Below, one piece after another: positions 8,506-16,911 of a stretch of 64,000 nt of DNA. Each line of letters begins with the position of its first letter. The first letter of the stretch is position 1. The notes under the pieces are model-generated. The model searched no databases and had not been told where the DNA came from. It was given only the letters and a program-made list of their open reading frames with translations. Source of the stretch: Erysipelotrichaceae bacterium (GTDB taxonomy: Bacteria; Bacillota_I; Bacilli_A; Erysipelotrichales; Erysipelotrichaceae); the NCBI GenBank assembly GCA_022772735.1, contig JALEZD010000023.1:35791-99790 (forward strand), in the 5' to 3' direction. Position numbers and translations under genes: made by a program.

Positions 8506-9898
8506 AGATGTAATTAATAGCCAAGATAATTACAAATATGGCTTTAAAGATAAAGATGTAAGTATATATAAAACTAATAAAGGTTTAAATGAAGATGTTG
8601 TAAGAGAAATATCAAAAATAAAAAATGAACCAGAATGGATGCTTGAATTTAGGTTAAAAGCATTAAAAAAGTTTTTAGAATCTCCACTTCAAGATTGGGG
8701 ACCTGATTTAAGTGGAATTAATTTTGATGATTATACATATTATATTAAGCCAAGTGATGAAGTTGAAAAGAGTTGGGATGATGTTCCTGAAACAATAAAG
8801 GAAACTTTTGATAGATTAGGTATTCCTGAAGCTGAAAGAGAATTTTTAGCTGGAGTTTCTACTCAATATGAATCTGAGGTTGTTTATCATAGCATGCTTA
8901 AAGAAGTTGAAGATAAAGGTGTAATATTTTTAGATACTGATACAGCTTTAAAACAACAACCTGAATTATTCAAAAAATATTTTGCGAGTGTTATTCCTTA
9001 TACTGACAATAAATTTGCAGCTTTAAATAGTGCAGTTTGGTCAGGTGGTTCTTTCATATATGTTCCAAAAGGTGTTAAACTTGATAAACCACTTCAATCA
9101 TATTTTAGGATAAATAGTGAAAGAATGGGACAATTTGAAAGAACATTAATTATTGTTGATGAGGGTGCAGACGTAAATTATGTTGAAGGATGTACAGCAC
9201 CAATTTATTCAAAAGATAGCTTACATGCAGCTGTAGTAGAAATATATGTTCATCCCAATGCTAAATGTAGATACAGTACAGTTCAAAATTGGAGTGACAA
9301 TATTATAAATCTAGTTACAAAAAGAGCTTATGTTGAAAAACATGGTTTAATGGAATGGATTGATGGAAATATTGGTTCAAGCATTAATATGAAATATCCT
9401 GCGTGTATATTAGCAGGTGAATATGCAAGAGGTATGTGTATTTCTATTGCTGTTGCTGCAAAAAATCAAAAACAAGATGCTGGTGCCAAAATGATTCATT
9501 TAGCTCCTCATACATCAAGTACAATTATTTCTAAATCAGTCGCAAGAAATGGTGGAGAAGTTAATTACAGAGGAATTGTAAAATATAGTGATAAAGCTTC
9601 TTATTCTCAAAGTAAAATTGAATGTGATACTTTACTTTTAGATAATATTAGTAGAAGTGATACATTACCAACAAATATCGGTTCAAATAGCACTAGTACA
9701 ATTGAACATGAAGCAACTGTAAGTAAAGTTTCTGAGGAAGAATTATTTTATTTGATGTCAAGAGGTTTAACAAAATCTGAGGCTATGGAAATGATTATTT
9801 TAGGTTTCTTAGAACCTTTTACCAGAGAATTACCAATGGAATATGCAGTCGAATTAAATCAATTATTAAAACTTGATATGGAGGGAAGTATTGGATAA
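8498..9898 (+). CDS. sufB: Fe-S cluster assembly scaffold SufB
   Basis: A 466-residue beta-helix scaffold on which nascent clusters form with SufC and SufD. Typical blocks are [52 protein letters not shown], the [14 protein letters not shown] region, and [10 protein letters not shown]...[11 protein letters not shown], where the family's cluster-associated cysteine lies. Start chosen at the ATG overlapping the sufU stop, dropping four residues of a longer frame. Length equals the family norm, in contrast with the shortened SufD. Confidence 0.97.
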   Translation: MSEDVINSQDNYKYGFKDKDVSIYKTNKGLNEDVVREISKIKNEPEWMLEFRLKALKKFLESPLQDWGPDLSGINFDDYTYYIKPSDEVEKSWDDVPETIKETFDRLGIPEAEREFLAGVSTQYESEVVYHSMLKEVEDKGVIFLDTDTALKQQPELFKKYFASVIPYTDNKFAALNSAVWSGGSFIYVPKGVKLDKPLQSYFRINSERMGQFERTLIIVDEGADVNYVEGCTAPIYSKDSLHAAVVEIYVHPNAKCRYSTVQNWSDNIINLVTKRAYVEKHGLMEWIDGNIGSSINMKYPACILAGEYARGMCISIAVAAKNQKQDAGAKMIHLAPHTSSTIISKSVARNGGEVNYRGIVKYSDKASYSQSKIECDTLLLDNISRSDTLPTNIGSNSTSTIEHEATVSKVSEEELFYLMSRGLTKSEAMEMIILGFLEPFTRELPMEYAVELNQLLKLDMEGSIG

Positions 9899-10409
9899 AG
9901 CTTTATTTAGAAAAATAATGCTTAATAAAAGAAATTCTTTAGAAAATAGAGTTAAATATGATGAAATAATTTTTAATAAGTTAATTTCTTTTATTGATAA
10001 ATATGAAAATATTGCAAGTTATTATAGTTTTAATAGTGAAGTAGATACTTTAAAGATTAATAGTTGGATTCTTTCTCAAAATAAAAATTTATATTTGCCT
10101 AAAGTTACTAATGGTGTTATAAACTTTTATAAAATAGATAATCTAAATGATGTTTCGCTGGGTTGTTTTAATGTGTTAGAGCCAAATAGTAATATAATTG
10201 TATCTTCAGATGAAATAGATTGTATGATTATACCTTTACTAGCCTATAACAAAGATTTTTATCGTATGGGTTATGGTAAAGGATATTATGATAAATATTT
10301 AAAAGATTATGATGGTTTTAAACTAGGTATTGCATATAATATTCAATACGCAAATGATTTAATTGTAGAATCACATGATGAAAAACTAGATTTTGTTATA
10401 ACAAATTAA
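9891..10409 (+). CDS. 5-formyltetrahydrofolate cyclo-ligase
   Basis: A 172-residue ATP-dependent enzyme that converts 5-formyl-THF to 5,10-methenyl-THF. The hallmark [13 protein letters not shown] nucleotide/substrate loop is at residues about 131-143, and [12 protein letters not shown] and [11 protein letters not shown] fit the fold. Length is near the family's 180-200. I chose the TTG at 9891, six bases after GGAGGG, so it overlaps the end of sufB by 8 bases; a TTG at 9873 would precede that site. Translational coupling to suf is likely. Symbols vary by organism (fau, ygfA, MTHFS), so none is given. Confidence 0.93.
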   Translation: MDKALFRKIMLNKRNSLENRVKYDEIIFNKLISFIDKYENIASYYSFNSEVDTLKINSWILSQNKNLYLPKVTNGVINFYKIDNLNDVSLGCFNVLEPNSNIIVSSDEIDCMIIPLLAYNKDFYRMGYGKGYYDKYLKDYDGFKLGIAYNIQYANDLIVESHDEKLDFVITN

Positions 10410-10411
10410 TT

Positions 10412-10467
10412 AAGAAACATGATAGAGTTATAAATTAATAATTCTATATTATGTTTCTTTTTTTTTT
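10412..10467 (+). terminator. Terminator of the suf operon
   Basis: AAGAAACAT pairs with ATGTTTCTT, and an inner TAGAGTTA/TAATTCTA helix extends the stem. A run of more than ten T residues follows. Confidence 0.9.
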
Positions 10468-10558
10468 GCATAAAAAGACAAAGTAAATATATTTTTTTGT
10501 AATAATCAGTAAAGTTTTCTTAAGATTTATAAACTAAATAGTATGTGTAATTTATAAA

Positions 10559-10660
10559 TGATAAAATACGATTACTGAGATATATGAAGGGAATAAAGGT
10601 TTAAAAAAATCAGTAACCCAGGGGAATAATCTATAAGAAAGTAAATATTTTTTTACTATG
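10559..10660 (+). promoter_or_regulatory. Extended -10 promoter and possible structured leader
   Basis: TGATAAAAT at 10559-10567 is an extended -10 candidate. Transcription from it would begin near TTACTGA (10572-10578), which can pair with TCAGTAA about 30 bases on. CCCAGGGG follows at once and could contact the AAGGG in the hairpin loop. A second AGTAAA/TTTACT hairpin lies just before the ribosome site. GGGAATAA occurs twice in the leader. No known riboswitch class was recognised; a regulatory role is inferred. Confidence 0.35.
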
Positions 10661-10675
10661 TATAAGGAGATAGGT

Positions 10676-11587
10676 ATGATAATAAAAAAAATAAAACTTT
10701 TACTACTGGCAATAATCTTAGGAGGATGTATGGATTCAAAACTCTGGTTTGGAATGAAAACTGCAGATGTAAAACTAGGAACAGGAGATAAGGGATGTAG
10801 GAATGTAGAAAAATACCTCTATGAAAGATATGGAGAAGAATTTGTATGTGACTATGCAGGATATACTACATCACATGGAACAGGAATTCCAGAATATTAT
10901 GGTGAAGAGTATACGATTTATCCAAAAAAGTATGAAAATCAGACTTATTGGGATAATACTTTTGTAGTACTAGGAAGAATGTATGATGATGGACCGTATA
11001 CATATAGAGATGGGTATTTTGGGGTATATGGAAGAGAGAAATATAGACAATATGTTGAAGATATATTAAAACCACTATTTGATGGTAAAGAATATTATGT
11101 AGGTGTAAGACCATTTAGAGATGTATTTGCAAATGAGATAACAAAAGATACAAAAATAAGTGAATTATTTGATAAGACACTATACTCAGAAGATAAACCT
11201 TACATGATACATACAATTTGGGTAATGGATAGTGATTATAACAGTATAGAGAGTGTAGATGAAATTAATTTAGAAATTGCAAGAGTTTTAAAAAAGCATA
11301 AACTACTTGGTAAAGTAAATGTTTATACAATATTTGATGATAAGAAAAATACATTTTTAGAACATAAGAATTACTATTTAGAGAAGATCTTAACGGGTGA
11401 AGAATATAAAAAACATTATGACGAAAAATCAGAATATCATAGAAGCTATATGAATGATTTATTAATGGAAACACAAAACTGGGATTTAATGTTAAGTAGA
11501 ACAGCATCATATCGAGTAAAAGTAGACAATAATTCAGATAATAAAAATGAAATAAAAATATATGTAAGTAATGTAGAGGTAGAATAA
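10676..11587 (+). CDS. Lipoprotein of unknown function
   Basis: A 303-residue predicted lipoprotein that I do not recognise. From the ATG at 10676 the signal peptide is MIIKKIKLLLLAIILGGC (lipobox LGGC, Cys18); AAGGAG lies 7 bases upstream, whereas the in-frame ATG at 10658 precedes that site. The mature part is rich in Tyr, Asp and Lys, with two cysteines (DKGCRN and FVCDYAG) that could form a disulfide. The region DNTFVVLGRMYDDGPYTYRDGYFGVY looks like a compact folded domain; no catalytic motif stands out. Isoleucine is written ATA more often than in neighbouring genes. It is a single-gene unit between suf and priA, with its own leader. Recent acquisition is possible but unproven. Confidence 0.8.
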   Translation: MIIKKIKLLLLAIILGGCMDSKLWFGMKTADVKLGTGDKGCRNVEKYLYERYGEEFVCDYAGYTTSHGTGIPEYYGEEYTIYPKKYENQTYWDNTFVVLGRMYDDGPYTYRDGYFGVYGREKYRQYVEDILKPLFDGKEYYVGVRPFRDVFANEITKDTKISELFDKTLYSEDKPYMIHTIWVMDSDYNSIESVDEINLEIARVLKKHKLLGKVNVYTIFDDKKNTFLEHKNYYLEKILTGEEYKKHYDEKSEYHRSYMNDLLMETQNWDLMLSRTASYRVKVDNNSDNKNEIKIYVSNVEVE

Positions 11588-11654
11588 AATGGATAATAAG
11601 TTAAAAAAGAAGTTGTCGTTATAAGTTTAAACAATAAAAATTATATTTAAATAT

Positions 11655-11670
11655 GTGCACATATGTGCAC
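11655..11670. repeat. 16-bp perfect palindrome upstream of priA
   Basis: GTGCACATATGTGCAC is a perfect inverted repeat of two GTGCAC half-sites about 65 bases before the probable -10 of priA. It could be an operator, or an end of the lipoprotein unit; there is no long T-run directly after it. Confidence 0.5.
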
Positions 11671-11719
11671 TATTTATTTTTATACATTGAGATTATGTAT
11701 AATTTTTTTACTATATATA

Positions 11720-11728
11720 TGATAAAAT
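11720..11728 (+). promoter_or_regulatory. Extended -10 promoter of priA
   Basis: TGATAAAAT lies 22 bases before the priA start codon and matches the element in front of the orphan lipoprotein. No good -35 was found. Confidence 0.4.
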
Positions 11729-11750
11729 AACGATACATGGAGGAAATTAA

Positions 11751-13910
11751 ATGTATCTTGTAAATTGTTGGATAGAGCACTCAAATCTTAAAGTTAATAA
11801 AACTTTTTCATACATAAATGATTTTTATATTGAAAAAGGAATTAGAGTTAGAGTTAATTTCAACAGAAAAGATGTAATTGGATTTGTAGATGACTGCATA
11901 AAAATAACTGATTTAGAAAAACTTGAAGAAAATTTAGGATATTCACTTAAATATATTAATTGCGTTGTTGATGAAAAAAGTGTATTGACTGAAGAACTTT
12001 TCGAACTTGGAAAATGGTTATCAAATCAAACGTTAACTCCTACAATTTCGTGTTTTAAAACAATGTTGCCAAAAAAAATAAAACCAATAAGTAATAGTGG
12101 CAATGCAGTAAAAATAAAAGTTGTAAAAAGCAAAGACTTGAATGGAAAACTAACATTAAAACAACAAAAAGCCTATGATTTTTTAAAGTTCAATGAAAAT
12201 ATTACATTAAATGAATTTAGAAATATTTTTAAAAGTGTAGTTAAATCTTTATTAGAAAAAAATGCTATTGAAATATATGAAGTAGAAAAAGAAAATAGTG
12301 TTAAATTAAAAAATTATAATATGAGTGATGATTTGATTTTAACAAAAGAACAAAAAAATGCTTTTGATAATATTTTAAAATCTGAAAATAATATTGTTTT
12401 ATTAAATGGTGTAACAGGAAGTGGAAAAACTGAAATTTATTTACAACTAGCAAGAGAAATAATAAACCAAAATAAACAAGTTTTATTTTTAGTTCCAGAA
12501 ATATCATTAACACCGCAAATGGTACAAAGAGTAAAATCACGATTTTTTAATGATGTTGCAATTTATCATTCTGGATTAAATGATCAAGAGAAATATGAGG
12601 AATATAAAAAAGTTTTAAATAATAAAGTTAAAATTGTTATTGGTACAAGAAGTGCAATATTTATGCCTTTTTCTAATTTGGGACTTATAATTATGGATGA
12701 AGAACATGATTTAAGTTATAAACAAGATAATACACCACAATATCACTGTAGAGATATAGCAATTAAAAGGGCAGAAAATTTTGGATGTAAAGTTCTTTTA
12801 GGTAGTGCAACTCCATCTTTAGAAAGTTATGCACGAGCATTAAAAGGTGTATATAAACTTGTAGAATTAAATAGTAGAATTAATAATAAAATGCCTAAAA
12901 TTAAAACTGTTAATATTACAAAAGAAATGAAAAATAATAAAAATTATATTATTAGTGAAGTTCTCAAAGAAAAAATTCAAGATAGATTAAATAACAATAA
13001 ACAAGTAATTTTACTACTTAATAGAAGAGGGTTTAATACATTTAGCAGATGTCAAAATTGTAATAATGTAATAATGTGCCCACATTGTGATATTTCAATG
13101 AGTTACCACAGAGATATAAAAATGTTAAAATGCCATATTTGTAATACAACCATGCCTTATCCTAAAGTTTGCCCTAAATGTAATAGTGTAGATAGCTACT
13201 CTAGTTTTGGGTTTGGTACACAAAGATTAGAGGAAGAAGTAAAAAGTATTTTTAAAAATGCAAAAGTTTTAAGAATGGATGCAGATACAACTTCAAAAAA
13301 GAATTCTCATGAACATATTTTAGAATCGTTTTCCAAACATGAGGCAGATATACTTCTTGGAACACAAATGATTTCAAAAGGATTAGATTATCCTAGTGTT
13401 ACTCTTGTGGGAATTTTAAATGCAGATGCTGGATTAAACAGGGTAGATTATAGAAGTCAAGAAATAATCTATGATATTTTAACTCAGGCATCTGGACGAA
13501 GTGGTAGAAGTGATGAAGAAGGAGAAGTAATTATTCAAGTTTTTGATGAGGATAATTATGTGATAAAATCTGTTTTAAAACAAGATTATAAAACATTTTT
13601 CAATAGGGAAATGATGTATCGTAAAGCAGGAGGATATCCACCATATAACTATTTGATTTCTGTTGTTTTTAGTGGCAGAAAAAAAGAAGTTATTAATAAT
13701 GAAGCATATAATTTTAAAGAAAAACTAATAGGAAATTTTAATATTTTAGGCCCATCAGAATTATTAAAAATAAACGATCAATATAGATTTAGAATAATTC
13801 TTAAAGGAAAAAATATAGATGAAATGAGAGAAAATATACAAAAACTTTTAAATGAAAATACATTCATGTGTAGTTTAAAAATTGATGTAAATCCGCTTGT
13901 TTTAGATTAG
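11751..13910 (+). CDS. priA: Primosomal helicase PriA
   Basis: A 719-residue replication-restart helicase. The N-terminal DNA-binding region (to about residue 190) is followed by Walker A GVTGSGKTEIY, DEEH box (MDEEHDLSYKQD), GSATPSLES, and the helicase C motifs (GTQMISKGLDYP, QASGRSGR). The zinc module has eight cysteines in four pairs: CQNC, CPHC, CHIC and CPKC. PriA reloads the replisome at stalled forks. Slightly shorter than the 805-residue B. subtilis enzyme, mostly in the N-terminus. It starts a long operon through thiN. In B. subtilis def and fmt follow priA; here rsmB follows directly after 8 bases. Confidence 0.97.
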   Translation: MYLVNCWIEHSNLKVNKTFSYINDFYIEKGIRVRVNFNRKDVIGFVDDCIKITDLEKLEENLGYSLKYINCVVDEKSVLTEELFELGKWLSNQTLTPTISCFKTMLPKKIKPISNSGNAVKIKVVKSKDLNGKLTLKQQKAYDFLKFNENITLNEFRNIFKSVVKSLLEKNAIEIYEVEKENSVKLKNYNMSDDLILTKEQKNAFDNILKSENNIVLLNGVTGSGKTEIYLQLAREIINQNKQVLFLVPEISLTPQMVQRVKSRFFNDVAIYHSGLNDQEKYEEYKKVLNNKVKIVIGTRSAIFMPFSNLGLIIMDEEHDLSYKQDNTPQYHCRDIAIKRAENFGCKVLLGSATPSLESYARALKGVYKLVELNSRINNKMPKIKTVNITKEMKNNKNYIISEVLKEKIQDRLNNNKQVILLLNRRGFNTFSRCQNCNNVIMCPHCDISMSYHRDIKMLKCHICNTTMPYPKVCPKCNSVDSYSSFGFGTQRLEEEVKSIFKNAKVLRMDADTTSKKNSHEHILESFSKHEADILLGTQMISKGLDYPSVTLVGILNADAGLNRVDYRSQEIIYDILTQASGRSGRSDEEGEVIIQVFDEDNYVIKSVLKQDYKTFFNREMMYRKAGGYPPYNYLISVVFSGRKKEVINNEAYNFKEKLIGNFNILGPSELLKINDQYRFRIILKGKNIDEMRENIQKLLNENTFMCSLKIDVNPLVLD

Positions 13911-13918
13911 GAGATAGT

Positions 13919-15118
13919 ATGAGTGCAAGAAAAATAGCATATGAAATATTGAAGGATGTATTTCTTAACAATAGCTATTCAGGTTTATTGTTAAGAAATA
14001 ACTTAAATGAATGTAATGAAAAAGATAAATCATTAATTACTCAAATTGTATATGGAACAATAAGAAATTATAGACTTTTAAGTTTTCAATATTCTAATTT
14101 AATAAGAAAAAAAGTATCAAAAGAAATTGATATTTTACTTTCCATGAGTATATATCAGCTATTTATGATGGATAAAATACCAAATTATGCAGTTGTTAAT
14201 GAAGCAGTAAGTCTTACAAACAATAAATCTTTTGTTAATGCAATATTAAGAAAAGTAATAAAACAAGGTTTTAAACAAACTGATAATTTATCAATTAAAT
14301 ATAGTTTACCTGATTTTATAATTAATTTATGGAAATCACATTATGGCGAAAATATTTGTGTTAAGATTGCAGAAAATTTATTAAAAGAGTCAAAAGTTTA
14401 TGGAAGAATTAATAGCTTAAAGACAAATAAGGAAGAACTATCAAAAGATAAAAAAATAAAATTTATTGATGATTTTTGCTTTGAATATGATGGCAACTTA
14501 ATTTTGAGTCAATATTTTAAAGATGGGAAAGTTATTATTCAAGACTATTCTAGCCAACAGGTTTGTAAATACCTTGAATTAAAAGAAAATTTATATGTAT
14601 TAGATTTATGTGCTGCACCAGGAACAAAAACATCACAAATTGCAATGATGATGAATAATACAGGGAAAATTGTTGCGGTTGATATACATGAACATAGAGT
14701 TAAGTTAATTGAAGGTTTGATAGAAAAACTAAATATAAAAAATGTTGATTGTGTAGTGTGTGATGCTAAAAATGTGGATAATGACATAAAATTTGATAGA
14801 ATATTAGTTGACGCTCCATGTTCAGGGATTGGAGTTTTAAAAGGTAAACCAGACATTAAATTGAAGTTAAATCCAGAAGATTTGGATGAAATAGTAAAAA
14901 TTCAAAAAGAAATATTAAACTCTTGTAAAAATAAATTAAATGTAAATGGTATACTTGTTTATAGTACCTGTACTTTAAATAAAAAGGAAAACGAAAGACA
15001 AATTGAGTTATTTGTAAAAGAAAACCCAAATTTTGAATTGATTGAACAAAGATGTATTTTCCCATTTGAGTTTGATAGTGATGGTTTTTATATTGCAAAA
15101 CTTATAAAGAAAGAGTGA
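13919..15118 (+). CDS. rsmB: 16S rRNA (cytosine-967 C5) methyltransferase RsmB
   Basis: A 399-residue SAM-dependent rRNA methyltransferase. Residues about 1-130 are the NusB-like RNA-binding domain (ARKIAYEILKDVF). The catalytic part carries DLCAAPGTKTSQIA (SAM loop), DAPCSGIGVL with one catalytic Cys, and YSTCTLNKKENE with the other. Start ATG follows TAGGAGATAGT. Ends by overlapping the rlmN start (TGATG), so the two rRNA-modifying enzymes are coupled. Secure by motif and by the conserved priA-rsmB-rlmN-prpC-prkC order. Confidence 0.96.
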   Translation: MSARKIAYEILKDVFLNNSYSGLLLRNNLNECNEKDKSLITQIVYGTIRNYRLLSFQYSNLIRKKVSKEIDILLSMSIYQLFMMDKIPNYAVVNEAVSLTNNKSFVNAILRKVIKQGFKQTDNLSIKYSLPDFIINLWKSHYGENICVKIAENLLKESKVYGRINSLKTNKEELSKDKKIKFIDDFCFEYDGNLILSQYFKDGKVIIQDYSSQQVCKYLELKENLYVLDLCAAPGTKTSQIAMMMNNTGKIVAVDIHEHRVKLIEGLIEKLNIKNVDCVVCDAKNVDNDIKFDRILVDAPCSGIGVLKGKPDIKLKLNPEDLDEIVKIQKEILNSCKNKLNVNGILVYSTCTLNKKENERQIELFVKENPNFELIEQRCIFPFEFDSDGFYIAKLIKKE

Positions 15119-16161
15119 TGAAAATGCAATCAATTTACGATTTTACATATGAAAAATTACAAGAAATGTTTATCAATAATGGAATGAAAAAATATAGGAG
15201 TGAGCAATGTTTCAACTGGATTTATAGAAAAATGGTTGATAGTTTTGAACAGATGAGTGATCTAGGTAAAGAAAACATAGAATTTCTAAAGAATAATTTT
15301 TATATAGATACTTTAACTTTAGTATCAAAACAAGTCGCAAAAGATAAAACTACAAAATATTTATTTAAATTAAAAGATGGTTATACTATTGAAACAGTTT
15401 TAATGCATTTTTCTTTTGGGAAAAGTGTATGTGTTACAAGTCAAGTAGGATGTAATATGGGATGTAAGTTTTGTGCATCTGGATTACTAAAAAAACAAAG
15501 AAATTTAACAAGTGGTGAAATTGTTGCTCAAATTGCATATGTAAATAAAGAATTACAAAAAGAAAATGAAAGAGTAAGAAATATTGTTGTTATGGGGATT
15601 GGAGAACCATTTGATAATTATGAAAATGTAATGGATTTTTGTAAAACTGTAAATCATGACAAAGGTTTTGCTATTGGTGCAAGACATATAACAATAAGCA
15701 CATGTGGCGTTGTACCTAAAATTTATCAATTTGCAGATGAAAAGGTTCAATATAATCTTGCAATATCACTTCATGCTCCAACAGATAAACAAAGAAGTGA
15801 AATAATGCCAATTAATAAAAGTTATTCTTTAGAAAAGTTAATGAATGCTTTAAAATATTACAGTGATAAGAATAACAGACGCTTAACTTTTGAATACATA
15901 TTATTAAAAGGTGTTAATGATACTTATGAAGATGCAATAAATTTATCAAAACTTTTAAAAGGGACAAATTCATATGTGAATTTAATTCCATACAATGAGG
16001 TGGATGAGCACGGTTTTAAAACAAGTGATGATAAAAGCTCATTAAAATTTTATGATTATTTAATGAAAAATAATGTTAAAGCAACATTAAGAACAAAACA
16101 CGGGGATGATATTGATGCTGCATGTGGGCAGCTAAGGGCAAAGCACGAAAGGGCTCAATAA
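15118..16161 (+). CDS. rlmN: Dual-specificity rRNA/tRNA adenine-C2 methyltransferase RlmN
   Basis: A 347-residue radical SAM enzyme that methylates C2 of A2503 in 23S rRNA and of A37 in some tRNAs. The 4Fe-4S site is C112-x3-C116-x2-C119 (GCNMGCKFC). VVMGIGEPFDNYENV is the SAM-binding GEP motif. The methyl-carrying cysteine is in AACGQLRAKH near the C-terminus. I chose the ATG at 15118 overlapping the rsmB stop; a GTG three bases earlier and an ATG six bases later are alternatives. Next gene prpC begins directly after its stop. Confidence 0.97.
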   Translation: MKMQSIYDFTYEKLQEMFINNGMKKYRSEQCFNWIYRKMVDSFEQMSDLGKENIEFLKNNFYIDTLTLVSKQVAKDKTTKYLFKLKDGYTIETVLMHFSFGKSVCVTSQVGCNMGCKFCASGLLKKQRNLTSGEIVAQIAYVNKELQKENERVRNIVVMGIGEPFDNYENVMDFCKTVNHDKGFAIGARHITISTCGVVPKIYQFADEKVQYNLAISLHAPTDKQRSEIMPINKSYSLEKLMNALKYYSDKNNRRLTFEYILLKGVNDTYEDAINLSKLLKGTNSYVNLIPYNEVDEHGFKTSDDKSSLKFYDYLMKNNVKATLRTKHGDDIDAACGQLRAKHERAQ

Positions 16162-16911
16162 ATGAGATATTACGGTGTTACCGATAGAGGATTAGTTCGA
16201 AAAAGCAATCAAGATAATTATTTAATCTCTACAAATATTTGTGGAGATGTTTTAGCTATTGTTTGTGATGGTATTGGTGGTGCACTAGCAGGAGATGTTG
16301 CTAGTAAAATGGCAATTGATTATTTTTCTGAAATATTTAGCACTAATACAGGTTTTAACGATATAGAAGAAGCTCGAACATGGATTAGATATCATATTTC
16401 AAGATGTAATGAAAAAATATATTTAAAAGCTACTAATTCTACAATCTATAAAGGCATGGGGACTACATTTTCAGCAATTCTCATAAGTAAAGTAGGTAAA
16501 TTAATTATTAATATAGGTGATAGTAGAGTTTATGCTGTAAATAAAAATGGAGTATTAAAGAAAATGACACAAGATCATACTTTAGTACAAGATATGGTAA
16601 AACATGGTGAAATAACTGAACAAGAGGCATTAAATCATCCAAAAAGGCATGTGTTAACTAATGCCATGGGTGTATGGAGCAATGTTAGAGTTGATATTGA
16701 TTATGTTAATGAAACTTTGATGGAAGTTTTGATTTGCAGTGATGGTTTATATGGTTATATTAATCCTTCACTTATTGAAGATGTGATGCTTAGTTTTGAA
16801 CTTACTACTGCATTAAAAGCAAGAAGATTATTAAATTATGCTTTAAAAGCAGGTGGATATGACAACATTACCATCATAATTATTGAACTAAAGGTGGGTG
16901 ACAACAAATGA
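16162..16911 (+). CDS. prpC: PP2C-family protein phosphatase PrpC
   Basis: A 249-residue Mn/Mg-dependent serine/threonine phosphatase that reverses phosphorylation by the adjacent kinase. Metal-binding motifs are visible: TDRGLVRKSNQDN, VCDGIGGALAGDVA, IGDSRVYAV, CSDGLYGY and GGYDNITI at the C-terminus. No membrane segment, so cytoplasmic. The start codon follows the rlmN stop immediately with no clear ribosome site of its own, implying coupling. It overlaps prkC by ATGA. Confidence 0.96.
   Translation: MRYYGVTDRGLVRKSNQDNYLISTNICGDVLAIVCDGIGGALAGDVASKMAIDYFSEIFSTNTGFNDIEEARTWIRYHISRCNEKIYLKATNSTIYKGMGTTFSAILISKVGKLIINIGDSRVYAVNKNGVLKKMTQDHTLVQDMVKHGEITEQEALNHPKRHVLTNAMGVWSNVRVDIDYVNETLMEVLICSDGLYGYINPSLIEDVMLSFELTTALKARRLLNYALKAGGYDNITIIIIELKVGDNK

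Noticed and set aside
11589..11624. A 12-codon frame (MDNKLKKKLSL) after the orphan lipoprotein
   Set aside because: Too short and AT-rich to support as a gene; could be a remnant.
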